A stretch of 64,000 bases of DNA. Origin: [Phialemoniopsis] sp. UDSM-2020 (taxonomy: Eukaryota; Ascomycota; Sordariomycetes; Thyridiales; Thyridiaceae). Below, piece by piece: positions 1 through 11,506 of the stretch. Location of the stretch: assembly GCA_018873225.1 (NCBI GenBank), contig JAEILZ010000001.1, forward strand, positions 186,001-250,000, in the 5' to 3' direction. Made by a program: the position numbers and the translations under genes. Each line of letters opens with the position of its first letter. Within the stretch, counting starts at the first letter, position 1. Below the pieces are notes generated by a model. It made no database searches, had not been told where the DNA came from, and saw only the letters and a list, made by a program, of their open reading frames with translations.

Positions 1-416
1 ATGCCGGCCATGCCGAGCGAGGTGGGGAACATGCTCGACACGATGGCGACGGAGCGCAGGCGCTCGGCTGGCAGGGCGCGCAGGCAGGCCAGGGCATAGG
101 GCCCGCCGCCCGAGATACCCAGGATAGCGAACTTCTTGATGCCGAGGTGGTCGGCGAGGTGGAGCACGTCGGGCGCGAAGGAGGACAGAGTGCGGCGCGG
201 ATCGGGGGTCGATCCGCCGAAGCCGGGCCGCGTGACGCCGATGACGATTACGCCGCGCTTGGATGCTGCATCGTTAATGGGCTGGCCCTCGCTGTGGGTG
301 CCGGGATAGCCGTGGAAGTAGAACAGCACCGGCTTGTCCGGGGTGATGTCTGCGCCGTAGGTGGTGTAGCTAAGCTTATGCCCGTCCGGGAGGGTGAGGG
401 ACCGATCGCCGGACAT
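1..416 (-). CDS. alpha/beta-hydrolase fold protein, C-terminal part outside the window
   Basis: The reverse strand is open from ATG 416 to the window edge (138 codons) and is preceded in frame by a stop near 520. The product reads like a small serine hydrolase: an oxyanion-hole segment FYFHGYPG near residue 33, then GVTRPGFGGS, then the nucleophile elbow LGISGGGPYAL (G-x-S-x-G-G) near residue 97. That order and spacing fit the alpha/beta-hydrolase fold. The Asp and His of the triad would lie in the missing part. The substrate cannot be inferred. The gene is divergent from the BTB gene at 1115, so 417-1114 probably serves both. No intron is needed in the visible part. Confidence 0.85.
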   Translation of the reverse strand, partial: MSGDRSLTLPDGHKLSYTTYGADITPDKPVLFYFHGYPGTHSEGQPINDAASKRGVIVIGVTRPGFGGSTPDPRRTLSSFAPDVLHLADHLGIKKFAILGISGGGPYALACLRALPAERLRSVAIVSSMFPTSLGMAG

Positions 417-1114
417 CGATGTTGCTTCGTGTTGGTTGTTGTTCACGATGGAAATCGTCCAATAGAGGAACAGATGGCAAGAAGAAAGATGGCGCACGCC
501 AACTGAGGTCACCACTTCTTATACCGCAAGGCATACATGCATGCATGCGCCTCTCGGCAGCAGCCCTTAAGGGAAAGCGGGGCTCTCGCAAGCTGGCTTA
601 TCGCGAGATCAGACTCGGTCGAAATCAGCTTCAGAACGTGAATCAGAGCATGACGATTTGGGTCAGAGCTGACTCCATCAGATAAATACAGGGCATGCGA
701 TTCTTGATGCCCATCTCGATGTTTCTGGTCAGTGGCCTGTGGAGTGAGAGGGAAGCAAAAAGTTGATGCCTGGCGCACGAGGCAGCTGTGCAGAAGCTAC
801 CCCTGTCAAAATTCCCAGCCTCTCCACCTCTCCAGGAACCACCACTACTCCAGACTGCCAACCTCACCTCGGACCCTCAATCTAATCTCGACCGCACTCT
901 CGCCGTCGTCCCTCATTGTTGCACCTGTCCAGAAGTTCAGTCCACTCCTTTGGGACGTTCCAGGTCAAAACACGCTCGTTCGGATTGCACTTGGCCTGAT
1001 TTTTCCGTCAATTGACACTCTCAGCGCAATGTTCTTCTTCACCTCAGCGTCTTGAGCTCTTTCTTATACCAATTGTGACCACCAAACCCTCCTTTGCACC
1101 TCCAATCTGACGAG
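417..1114. promoter_or_regulatory. shared divergent promoter region, hydrolase / BTB gene
   Basis: This is a 698-bp stretch between two divergent start codons. It has a run of alternating purine-pyrimidine (catacatgcatgcatgcg, from about 532) and pyrimidine-rich blocks at 820-1010 that look like a fungal 5' leader for the BTB gene. Short open frames here show no recognisable protein. Confidence 0.5.
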
Positions 1115-2103
1115 ATGGCCGACAACATCAACGACGACGAGGTCCTCGCCGATGCCCCCGCCAACCCGACTCCCGAGGTGGAGATGACCGGCGATGCTGA
1201 AGGAGAGGAAGAGCCTTCTGGGCGTGCTGCTCTGCCCTTTGCCGAGGCCGAGGCCGAGGAGGAGGAAGCACCCCGCCCGAGCTTCACAAGCTTTCTCACC
1301 AGTCCCATCGTGACTCTCCTAGTCGGGAGCAGCGACCAGGGGACCGTCATTACAGCTCACCAGGCTCTCCTTACGCAAAGTCCTTACTTCCGCGATGCCT
1401 GCGCCGAGTTCACCGACGATGGTAGCGTGAGTGTCATCCCGCCTGCAGTCCCCTCAAAGGGTGCTTTCTCACTTTCAATGCGACCTGAGCTGATCTTCTT
1501 TGATACAGCCGAGACAAATCGACCTTGCCGACCACGACCTCGATGCCATGGGCTGCTTTCTTGAATTCCTATATACCGGCGACTACTTCCCCAAGAAGAT
1601 CCCCGGCCAGCGCCAGCTCGAGACCGACCCATCTCTGCCCAAGGTCGACGAGACCGGCGACCAGCTCCTCAAGCATGCCCGAGTCTACACTCTTGCCGAG
1701 AAGTTCCAGATGCCGCAGCTGAAGCACCTGTCGTCCTCCAAGATCCACTGCGTCAACTCAACGGCCAAGGGCGAGATCGCCTACGCCCGCTACGTCTACG
1801 CCAACACCCCCAAGGAGGACAACTCCATCCGTGCGCCCGTCGCCAAGTTCTGGGCCACCCGCAGCCACACCCTGCGCGCCGAGGCCGAGGAAGAGTTCCG
1901 CGCCCTGTGCTTGGAGCACCCCCAGTTCGGTTACGATGTGCTCAGTAAGTCGCGCTCTGCACGTTGCCCCTCTCCACTTCATGTGCTAACAATGATACAC
2001 AGCCCTCGTCCTCGACGAGAAACTCAAGCGCGAGCGCAACGACAAGCTGGCACCGGCTGTGGGCAGCGGCCGCAAGCGTGCCCGACACAGCAGCAATGCC
2101 TAA
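1115..2103 (+). CDS. BTB/POZ-domain protein
   Basis: Three exons are modelled: 1115-1426, 1509-1944 and 2003-2103. The GTGAGT..CAG and GTAAGT..CAG introns restore one frame of 282 residues. An acidic N-terminus (about 55 residues, Glu-rich) precedes a BTB/POZ core with SPIVTLLVG, ITAHQALLTQSPYFRDAC and LDAMGCFLEFLYTGDY. This is the usual fungal BTB pattern of hydrophobic strand, HxxLL..SPxF and FLxxLYTGxY. The C-terminus is short and basic (GRKRARHSSNA) and may be a nuclear localisation signal. BTB domains mediate dimerisation or bind Cullin-3. No second domain is visible, so the partner is unknown. The start is the first ATG of the frame. Confidence 0.88.
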
Positions 2104-2819
2104 ACGGGCGGCTCTTGTATATCGTATTTCGTGCTTTTGCTTTGGATGGGTTTCTCAGGACAGCGGCGCAAAGATCTGATCAGAAGGATATTCATGTAAC
2201 TCTTGGGTTCTTGGGATTTGCTCTACAATGAGTGCTGTATATTACTACCTCAGTGCTTAATTGTACATACTTAGTGAAGGGCTGAAAAGCCCCTGGTCGT
2301 CGTCATCCTCTCCCTGAGTGCACGACGTGTGACGCATTCTTCGAGTTGTACGGGTGTTGGCCGAAAACAAGTGTGAGGTTGGCCATGCCTTCTGTCAAAG
2401 TCGCGACATGTGACCGTGGCCTGAAAGTGAAAGAGCATCGGACGGAATCGTGCAGGAGATGAGACTGCTTGGCACCTGCATACCTACTTACTTACCTACC
2501 TTAGGTAGGTAGCATGGGGACCCTGTAGGGGCTACCAAGCGGCGGTCTGATCACGCTTTCCTACAGGAAGTGGTACTTCATTTGATCAGGAACTACCCAG
2601 CTCACTCGACTTTGTGTTCGGTCTCGACCTGCGTGACGTTCTCTCTTCTTGAACTCGGATCTTTCCCCGACTCAAATCCACCACACAGTAATACTGCTAC
2701 GTATACAATCCCCGCGACGACTTTTGCTCTCGCTATTCGAGCACGCGTCCTTTTTTGGTCTGTTACTCCCATTATCTATCTAGATTTCTGCCGTATTCCT
2801 TAGGCTTGATTGAACCCGC
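2104..2819. other. intergenic region with a TACCTACC palindrome
   Basis: This is 716 bp between the BTB stop and the next start, with no gene recognised. At 2493-2511 the arms TACCTACC and GGTAGGTA flank TTA, next to further TACTTAC repeats. Such TACCTA runs are common in ascomycete intergenic DNA. The last 250 bp are probably the promoter and leader of the gene at 2820. Confidence 0.5.
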
Positions 2820-5424
2820 ATGTCTGTCGACTTGATCATGGCTTCACACCAGGCAAAAGCAGCCAGTGATGCCGGCGCCGACAGTCCTGACGACGACTAT
2901 TACGACCGGAAAGAAGACACAGACGATGAAGCTACAGAAGAGGAGGAGTTAGACAAAGGAGGCGCAGAAAAGAAAGACAGACGATTTGATGGCACACTGG
3001 AGTCCATTTCGGATCATGGACGAAGAAATCTGCTCTCACTTCCCTCTGATTATCCCATTCTGCGCCCCGTTCAAGCTTTTCACGTGCTTCTCCAAAACCA
3101 GTACGTAGCACACTCTGCAAATGTGACAATAGTGCTGACTGCGGTCGACAGACGCGATGCTATGGCCACAACATTTAGGCCCGAGAGCGAATTCAAAGCC
3201 CGCCGCCGAGAGGAAAAGAACCGAACCTTCTCTGAGATCATTTACGACTTCCCCATCACTATCGCCAACCGAAATGAGTCGGCTGGGTATGTCCTCTACA
3301 GTGGTGGAAACTTCGGCATGGTGGACATCGTAAATCGGCGCGCCATCTTACAGCCTCGTGATCTTGAGCCTTGCAAGACCAGCAACAAAAGCGACGAAGG
3401 AAAAGGCCACGTACACGGCGAAAGCCTCAAGTTGGCAATTGTTTCACTACTTCGACACAACTATTCGGTCGAGTGCTTGACCGGCGGATGGGCATGGAAA
3501 TTCAACTTCAATAAAAAAGGGCAGCCACAAGCGCGCCTGAGTAAGGCGGTTCGCAAGCACTATTGGAACCCAACTCGGAACGACACTCTTAAAAGAAACA
3601 GCCGCAGGCCCTTCTGGGCAGACCAAGAGAAGGATGTTCGGTTTGTCATTGGCCGCAAGATCGACGGGAAGGATGCGAACGGAACGAAGACTAAACGCGT
3701 CCCAGTCGACCTTAAGGAGTTCCAATCTTGGTCGGCATGTTCAACGATCCTGCCAAACGATGAGTATAAAGTTCTCCAAACGACAGACGGTGATCTCATT
3801 CTTGGTCCAGCAAGGTATCGAGGCTGCCTCTACCTCAAAGGGATCCCGCTAAGGGAGTCCTCACCTTCCAACTCGACTCGCAAAACGGGGAAGCCACTGC
3901 GTTTCGGCTACAATTTTCGAGAGGGCAGCATGAACCGCCAGCGCGATGGGCTCGAGACAGCGTCTATGGAGGCTCAGAAAATGCATGGTATCTGGGCACA
4001 AGCGCTTGTGCTGTGGCCGGTACTTATCGACGCACTTCATGAAATACTGAACGCCCCACCAGGCAAGGAATTCGCAGATGCCGAGGAAGCAGCCCGATAC
4101 ATGCATACTGATGTAGTCGCGCGTCTGAAAACACACCTATTCTCGGATGGAAAGAAGTGGTATTACTCGAACATGGAGAGTGATGCGGCAAGTATATTTA
4201 ACCCGGGATCGCAACGTTAAAACTGGCTGACCGTCCACAGGACCCCTTTCTGCACGAGACCATCAAGACGCTCGGTCGTGAGGGCTGTAAGCTGCAGGAT
4301 CAGTATTGGTATCTTCTGAAGGAACGGATATTCGTCCGTACCGCCGAGGAGGAGTCGATCAAACGCTTCTTGGAAGCTGAGGTCACTGAAGCACCTACCG
4401 ATGGATTTGGAGGGGCAGTACAGAGGCTTCTTCGAGCCTGTTTGAATGCATGCAAACAAACTCGGTACATTGGTATCGAATTCGTCAGGGCTGGTTCACT
4501 CCGCATTAAAACCAGGTTCGCTGAAGTCTTGTGTCAGATGGTCAAAGTACACGAGATGTGGCTCGACAAAGGCAAAGCACTTCAAGGTTTGGCTCTAACG
4601 AATGACATTCCGGACTGCGACGTCATTTTTCACACAGTCAGCACCCTCTTTAATGATATCTGCAAACAAATCCCTGTCTCTCAATGGACTCAAGAAGGGA
4701 TTCCTGCTCGCGGCATTTTCTACCAAGAGCAGGACATGTCGCGAGCACAACAGCGATTGATAGAATATGGCAGGCTTCCTGATTGCTACTTCATCCAACC
4801 CTCAACCACCGGTTGTGAGGTTGCGCTTGGTATCAACGACCATATAAACAGCCTACTTCCGCTCCGCATTCATATACATCACACGGATTATTGTACACGC
4901 TTGATGGACATGCTGCTCAGTGAAGATGGTAGTATATTCATCCTTGATTGGCGCCGGGGTTATGCTAACTGCTATTACTTAGTCAACGAACGCGATATCG
5001 CATGTATCACTGATAGGGAGCAGACGATCTGTTCTGCAGTCTGGTTGGCACCTGGTCAGGAAAGTGCCCACATCAGACAACTTGACGAAGAAGCTAGATA
5101 CTTCGCCATGATCTACAGGCCTTATATTGCGACCGCCATTGTTTGCTTCACCACAATTACCATGCCCGCGCAGTACGCCGCTGCTCGGCTGGATTCCGGT
5201 ACGATGCACCGCTCTATTCCATCATAAGATGAATGAACTAATGAGGGTCTGCAGAACAGGGCAAGGCGGTACAGACCGTCGATGCTCCTGTTTCTCGAGA
5301 TGAACACGACAGAAATGGTGGCGGTGATCTCATAGACTTGCCCAAAAGCGAGACTTCCTTAGCGACAGGTCAACCTCCTCTGAAACGCCTTCGCAGTGGC
5401 AGGACGCATGGTGACTCCTCATAA
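2820..5424 (+). CDS. GHKL/Hsp90-like ATPase-fold protein, copy 1 (degenerate ATP motifs)
   Basis: Five exons (2820-3100, 3152-4187, 4241-4928, 4983-5198, 5255-5424) give 796 residues. Intron 2 is GC-AG (GCAAGT at 4188). Introns 1 and 3 are 51 and 54 bp, contain no stop and keep the frame, so retained forms are possible. The N-terminus is acidic and low-complexity. A segment matching the GHKL N-box follows, but it reads VLLQNQRDA (residues 89-97), with Val where copy 2 has Glu. The second nucleotide-binding motif reads HGES (182-185) instead of HGEG. The rest (GWAWKFNF, FGYNF, KKWYYS, LLRACLNAC, KRLRSG near the end) aligns along its length with the gene at 6059, so the two are tandem duplicates. 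Fungal members of this large family are, as I recall, uncharacterised. If the alignment is right, ATP hydrolysis is probably lost here. An open frame kept through five exons suggests some retained function. Confidence 0.75.
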
Positions 5425-6058
5425 GGAGACGGACCGATGTTGCCAAGGACGGAGTAGCATTGCTGTGATGGAGTGTTCTGGTGGAGCGGTTTGTTAGTTG
5501 ACTTTGTGTTTGTATTGATTTACCATGTATCGTTTCCTCTATCAGTAGGGAAACTAGCGAGAGAAGCGTTTAGACATCAATTTTATGAATGCGACATGTG
5601 GCGCTGCCTTCTACCGGCTTTCATGTGACTGACTGATTTTACTGTTGGAAGTGAACCACCCCTAACACCACGCTTCCGGAGGTCAGGTTGCTTGCTATGA
5701 CGGGACAGCAATCACAGTGTGCTGTCAAGCAGAGGTGTTTGGGGCTGGATTCATCTGTTCTGACCCTAAATCTTTTGCTCAGATAGGACGAGAGTTTACA
5801 TCGATATTTGTGATTGCTGATTCCTCTTTACTCATCTATCTTTGGTTGACTCAGGCTCAACCTTGAATCACTGACATATTACTTCAAAGATCTTGAGGAT
5901 TCCACTTCCGCCACCTTCCTTCTGTCACATCCACCTCAAGTTGATCGTGAAAAATTTGCTGCTCAAGTACGCTGCAAAACGTTAGTGGGATAGCCCAGTC
6001 GATCGGTCAAAACTGACCTGAGAGTCGCTACAGTGGCATCTCGGCTCACTGTCCAGCC
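5425..6058. other. intergenic region between the two tandem GHKL-like genes
   Basis: This is 634 bp with no recognisable gene or RNA. It should hold the terminator of copy 1 and the promoter and leader of copy 2. The last 200 bp before ATG 6059 are pyrimidine-rich. Confidence 0.5.
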
Positions 6059-8964
6059 ATGGCACCATCCGGATCGCACAGCGCCGCTGCCGGCCCTGCA
6101 CGAAGCGATGGACAAGGGATTCCGCCATCTGCTGCTCACACGGACGGAACTCAGGCTGACCAGGTCTATGAAAAGTTCACCTTGGATGATATCAAGAACG
6201 CGATAACGATCCCTACTTCTTTGAAATATACGTGGAATCCTCCCTGGGGGCCTCGTGAAGCTTTTCGAGAGCTTGTTCAGAACTGGTTGGTCACTGAGCG
6301 CCTTCGAGTTGCTGACAATCACTAATCTCTTCTTGATGCAGGAAAGATGCCATCATCACTGCCAACAACATGAGCAAAGCACAGTTCAAAGTCACTCGGC
6401 TTCCTGATCGGCAATCCTTGAATGGAAAAAATGAGAGAGTCTTTCAAGTTCTCAAGCATTCCCAGTCTGGTCAAGTCTCAGACCAGTGTATTGGTTGCAT
6501 TCGTTTCAAAGAGGCGACGGGCTTAGTGGAGCTCGTCAACCGTGACGCCGTACTTCAGCCGTACTTCAGCCGTATCACCTTGGCACAGGCGAATCAGACA
6601 AATCGCAAAGTGCTAACCAGGCTGGTGCCCATGGCGAGGGAATGAAGATTGCGATCATCGTTATGCTTCGTGCGCCGCAGAACCACATGATTCGATGCTT
6701 TTCTGGTGGCGTCTCGTGGACGTTCGGATTCGACAAGTACGGTTGCCTTCAGGCACGGCTCACCAGGATGCGGCAGCAACAGATCGCCAATCACAACGCC
6801 AAAGTCATTGGCAAGACATTATTTCCATTGACTGCGGACCCCGAGAGGGATGTCCAGTTCATCATTGGAGAGAGCTGGAAAGGTAAAGACGAGCTTGGGA
6901 ACGAGACTAAGCGATGCCCAGTCACCTTACAGGAATTCGAAGAGTGGTGCACATGTGCACTATTTCTCCAAGATTATCCTGAGAAAAGCCTCGTGTGCAG
7001 CGATGTAGGTGACATAATCACGGAAGGACCGCTCCGTGGTAATCTTTACCACATGGGACTGTTGCTCACTGAGTCATCCGAATCGTTATCGGCAAGCCGT
7101 ACAGAAGACAAGTTGAACTACGGCTACAATCTCGAGATGGAAGTTCCTGGTCGTGACCGCCAGGACCTCAAGATTGAGTCTCAGAACATCCCTAAGATCT
7201 GGGCACGGGTCATCAGGGCGGAACGAATGGATATTGGTATAGCCCAGCTGCACGAGATGCTCAACAGTCCGAAAGGTACTTTTGCGGATGTCAAACATGC
7301 CGGAAAGTACCTGCCCAAGGAAACAGTCACCCACTACCTCAAAGGTTTCTTGTTCTCAGCGGAGAGGAAGAACGATTGGTATTACTCTACCAAGGAGAAA
7401 GCGACCGTGAGTACATTACTTAGCTAGCCACATGATTATGTACTAACATAAGAAAAGGATCCAAGATTTGACATGATCGTCAAGAGCCTTGGTCGTGAGG
7501 CAGTCGAACTGCAAGATCACTACTGGGACTTGCTCAGGAAGCATCATCTGGTCTCTACTGCCACCGAAAAGGAGCACCAACTTTTCAATGAGGCCGATGA
7601 TGTTCAGGTTCCTGACACAGTCTTTGAGAAAGAAATCCTCCATTTGCTCCGCGCCTGTCTACATGCATGCGAACAAACCGATGGGATCGAACCCAAATTT
7701 GTTGAAGCCGGAGATCTTAAGCTGCGAACACTCCTAGTGGTGAACGGCGACGATCGAGTTGCCAAGATACACGCTCGCTGGCTAGACAAGGATTCACTGA
7801 CCGAAGAACTCGCGCTCGATCGTGATGAGCACAATCTTGAAGTGATTCAGAGCATTGTACAGGAGCTATTTGATGATATTCTTTCGCAGATCCCCGATGA
7901 CGAGTGGAAGAAGGCGGGAGATGATTTCCCGGCTGGCTTCCACAGGCACCGAGCCTTTTTGCAAGCGCAACGGTCACTCAAGGTGTACAGCGCACTTCTT
8001 GATTGCTTCGAGGAGCAAAACAAACCTGACGATGGCGGTGTTCAAATTCGCGTCAAGGAGCAGGCTCATATATTTTTGCCCATCCAAGTCCAGCTTCATC
8101 ATGGTGTCCGTTGCTCATACCTGGAGCAAGCATTGTTGTCCAAAGACCGTAAGTACTTCAGCCCCGTTGTCGGTCATCCAAGCTAATTGAGATCTCGTGC
8201 GATAGTTGAGACGATGCATGGGCAAGTCTCCACTCAGCAGGGAGCTAATGCACCCCAGTGTCTGATTCGTGTGGCGGTCCCCGGAGAGACACAATTGACA
8301 TTCGGAGAAGTTAATCCAGGAGAACGGTATTTCTTTTCGCTTTGCAAGCCACCAGACTCGCACCCCAAAGCGATTGTCCACTACTCTTTGCTTGATGAGC
8401 CAACTTTGTCAGTCTCAGAACAAGAAGAGGCAACTCCCTCGCCTCCTTCAAGCCAAGTTGTCTCAGCACGAGAAGAGGCATCTCTCTCGCCTCTTCCAAG
8501 CCGAGTTGGAAGTGACACTGGAATCCCCGTTAAAGAACAAGCTCCCCATGCAATACTGATTGAAGATGAAGATTCGGAACAGGAGAGTGCCAGTCCGATC
8601 CGTCGTCGGGCAGAGGATCTTTCCCAGCCGGGATTGGCCATGCCACTAGATGGGCAGGTTGCTGCTCCTGCACGGCCATCAGTGCCCAGGCTCGTCGAAC
8701 ATGACGTGGTCAATGGACATGACCCACGTAGAATTTACAGTAAGTTCCGACCCTTCATCGATTTCACATAATTTGGCTTTTCTGATCTCCCTTGTGATAG
8801 CCGTGGACGAGCCTCTGGAGTCCCTTGACCTGCTCGTCGACCGGAACTGGTTCTCTGCCACTGACCCAGATGGCCACGAGGCAGTGGTTGGTTTCCTGAG
8901 ATCTCCTGGCACATCACAGCCAGAGAGCCGCTCCCCAAAGCGCCGCCGTCTGCATGGCGAGTAA
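6059..8964 (+). pseudogene. GHKL/Hsp90-like ATPase-fold protein, copy 2, frameshifted by an 11-bp tandem duplication
   Basis: Five exons (6059-6285, 6342-7406, 7458-8148, 8206-8739, 8801-8964) match copy 1 in intron positions 1-4. The N-box is well formed, RELVQNWKDA, with Glu71 and Asn75 in the pattern of the catalytic Glu and Mg-binding Asn of GHKL ATPases. The glycine motif GAHGEGMK is encoded at 6624-6644. Between them, GTACTTCAGCC occurs twice in direct succession (6550-6560 and 6561-6571). The extra 11 bp shift the frame, and translation would stop at 6643-6645, just after the glycine motif is read out of frame. Counting the repeat once, the exons add up to exactly 890 codons. No plausible intron can remove it, because the possible GT..AG is about 20 bp. 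The rest is undamaged, including a Ser/Glu-rich tail ending in a basic SPKRRRLHG, so the lesion looks recent. A sequencing error is possible but a perfect 11-bp repeat makes it less likely. Confidence 0.8.
6550..6571 (+). repeat. 11-bp perfect tandem duplication causing a frameshift
   Basis: GTACTTCAGCC is present twice with no spacer, followed by the original continuation GTATCAC. The length is not a multiple of three, and removing one unit restores the downstream frame that encodes the glycine-rich motif. Confidence 0.92.
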
Positions 8965-9337
8965 GGAGGTTGCTGGATGAGATGACACTGCCTCTGACCA
9001 TATGGTTGGTGAAACGAGAAGATGATGAATGGCAAGGGGAATTATTGGGAGGCTTGATTTGCATTTGCCTTTGTCCTGGGTGGTTTTTGTTATTATCATA
9101 AACTCGTTGACTTTGACCATGGAAGTAGGTAGTCTGGAAAGGGTGTAAGGGCAAGGCACACGTTCTGCGAGGTACCATCCTGGCCGGAATGGGTAGCGGG
9201 ATAAACCCTTCGCAAGCGATACCTGGCATAGGATCGCATCACAGCTTGCGACCATCACATAGCCCGTAATTAGAGAGTCATTTAAATAGGTCGGCATCAA
9301 TGTCATTGTGTGTTATCAGTTCTCGGTACTTTTGAGA
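8965..9337. other. convergent 3' intergenic region
   Basis: This is 373 bp between the 3' ends of the frameshifted GHKL-like gene (+) and the Zn2Cys6 gene (-). No gene is seen. It should contain both polyadenylation regions. Confidence 0.5.
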
Positions 9338-11506
9338 CTAAGGTCCAGGAATACATCTTGTCAGCTGTCTCGGACAGCCTTGATGATTTGGTTGGAACAC
9401 AGTCAGCCAGTGATATGTGGAATCTCCGCCTTCGAATCCAGTAGTCCAGTCCGCGGCTAACTCGGTATTGGCGTCAAAGTTGGCGAAGTTATCAACTCCG
9501 AATGGCATTGCCCCAAACTCAATCGTGGGAAAGGTAGTTGCTGGAATCAAAGGCTCAGCCATCGGAGTTGGCAGCGTTGAAGCCCCTGACTGTGCTGTAG
9601 TACGTGGAGCCTTGATCCTCAGCCGCCCAAACAGCGGTATAGTGACGTCGCACCCCGTCTCTTGCAGATCCTGCCTGGGCTGAGACATGTCGTCCTGGAG
9701 CAACGACACGAGTTTCGACAGGACGCCTGCTGCTTGACCGGCGACCGTGCAGTCTTTCAGGGTGGCCGTGTGACGAAGGGCGTCGACTAGCTCAACGAGA
9801 ACACTCCGGTGTGGAAGGAGGAGATGGAAATTGTCGCTTTCGCAGTACGCCGCTCGCAATATGCGGATTGTCATAATCACACCCGCGGTAAAGGCCTCGA
9901 AATCCATCAGCCCACACGGCGCCATGTCGGGACCGGCTGCTTTGCGCAGGTCTAGGTAGGCAATAATGACCTCGCGGGAGGCGACCAAACATGCGGTTCT
10001 GCTCAGGGAATAGTCGCGCACCTCGGGAGGTATTAGGAAGTATGGAAGATGAACATGGCTGCCGAGCATGAAGAAAGTGATCTTGATGGACTGACGCATT
10101 GACAACTCCTCGAACGTTAGGCCTGGCGGAGGAGGCGAGCTCCAAAAGGAATCGGGCATGAGGTTCTTGCTGCTTTCCCACCTGTGACCGATCTGAATGG
10201 TGCGCATGATCGGGGGATTGTCGTCCATTGCCTGGTTTCTATCTACTATGTCGCCGGCAATCAATGTCATCTCGTGTAAGAGGCGCAGGTGAGGCACCGT
10301 CTTGTCCGGCTCTGGTATGAGCGTCTTGTTCAACGTCGATATAGATGACGGAAGTCCTAATATGACGCATAGCTGGCGTTCTGAGTGTACGAGCAGTGCC
10401 CATAGATTTGACTCGCGGCTGTTGAGCTCGAGTGTCGGTCGATGCAGGCCGAGGAGTAGGGCTGCATTGATGGCCTGGCGGGCAGCCACCCAAGACTGCC
10501 GTGGCTTGCCCAAGCTAATATTCAGCTTACTCTCGAGAGCAAGAGCTTCAACAGAGTCGATCGTCTCCCCGGTCTGGGTCGGGACGGCGAGCAGCTGTCG
10601 TGCGCGGTGCGACATTTTGTCGACCAGTGCATCTGGTTGTGAGAGCTCTGGGTACTGATGTGCCCAGGAATACGGGAGTTCAAATATGCACAGTGCCGTC
10701 CAGAAGAGGGCTTTGGACTGGAGGGCCGTATCGTCCGACCTGACGGCCATGGATATGAAATCAGACATGTCCATGACGCTCATGTCTTGTAGTCGACAGT
10801 CTCCATAAAAACAGGACGGCCACGTTCCCCAGTGACTTCTTGACTTCTCTAGAACACGCTGCAAAGTGGGCTCCGACGGAAGGTAAGACGCAGAGCCGCC
10901 GCTGAAGTCACTGACTTGGACCCGGCTTTGCGATACTGGGAAGGTCGTGTCTGTAGGTTCATGGTCCTTTTGTATCAATGACAATGCCTCCTTGAAGAGC
11001 TTGAGTAACGGAGCATCTTGAAGTCCTCCTGAAGCACCTGCGTGACCTGCGTCTTCAGCTACGCCTGGGCTGTTGGAAGAAAAACTGTGGTCCACACTGG
11101 AATTTCTCTGGCTGAAGATTGAGTCAAGACCTGAGTATCAAAGTTGTCAACACCAAAGCGCCAGGCGGTTGCACATAACGCCTCGCCTGATCCACCTTCT
11201 AAGGCCAGTCGGGGAATACTTACTATTAGCACTGCTCTGCTGGTGTCGAAGCAGTGCCTCGATCTCGTCGAGGCGCTTCTCTAGCCCACTGTCCTCGGCG
11301 CGGCCTGGCCCGCGCTTCTGGCCCACGGGCGCTTGCTGGGGTCTGCATTGGACCTCGTGGAGCGCACAGCCCTCACACGTGGAAGACTTGTCGGGGAAGA
11401 TGCAGCGCACCTTACGGCGGCGACATTCTGCACAGCTGCGTGTGCCAAGTCGCATCCGTTTGGGTGGCACCCTGCTGGCGTGTTCCTCAGCGGCGCTACC
11501 AGGCAT
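9338..11506 (-). CDS. Zn2Cys6 (Gal4-type) transcription factor
   Basis: Two exons, 11506-11224 and 11130-9338, joined across a 93-bp GTAAGT..CAG intron, give 691 residues. The binuclear cluster is near the N-terminus (RSCAECRRRKVRC, then TCEGC and VQC), followed by a basic linker (QKRGPGR) and a short coiled coil (LEKRLDEIEALLRHQ). The middle is an alpha-helical fungal-specific transcription factor domain (for example SWVAARQAINAALLLGLHR), and the C-terminus is acidic and aromatic (FGVDNFANFDANTELAADW), fitting an activation region. The start is the first ATG in the frame before the cluster; a further upstream exon cannot be excluded. It is divergent from the peroxiredoxin-like gene at 12084, whose promoter region carries CTCGGNCC sites that this factor might bind. 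That link is inference. Confidence 0.88.

Noticed and set aside
2493..2511. TACCTACC palindrome as an operator
   Set aside because: Such TACCTA/TAGGTA runs are widespread in ascomycete intergenic DNA; no specific link to a gene here.
6550..6571. Explaining the copy 2 frameshift by a short intron
   Set aside because: The only GT..AG in the repeat is about 20 bp, far below any known intron length; simple duplication explains it fully.
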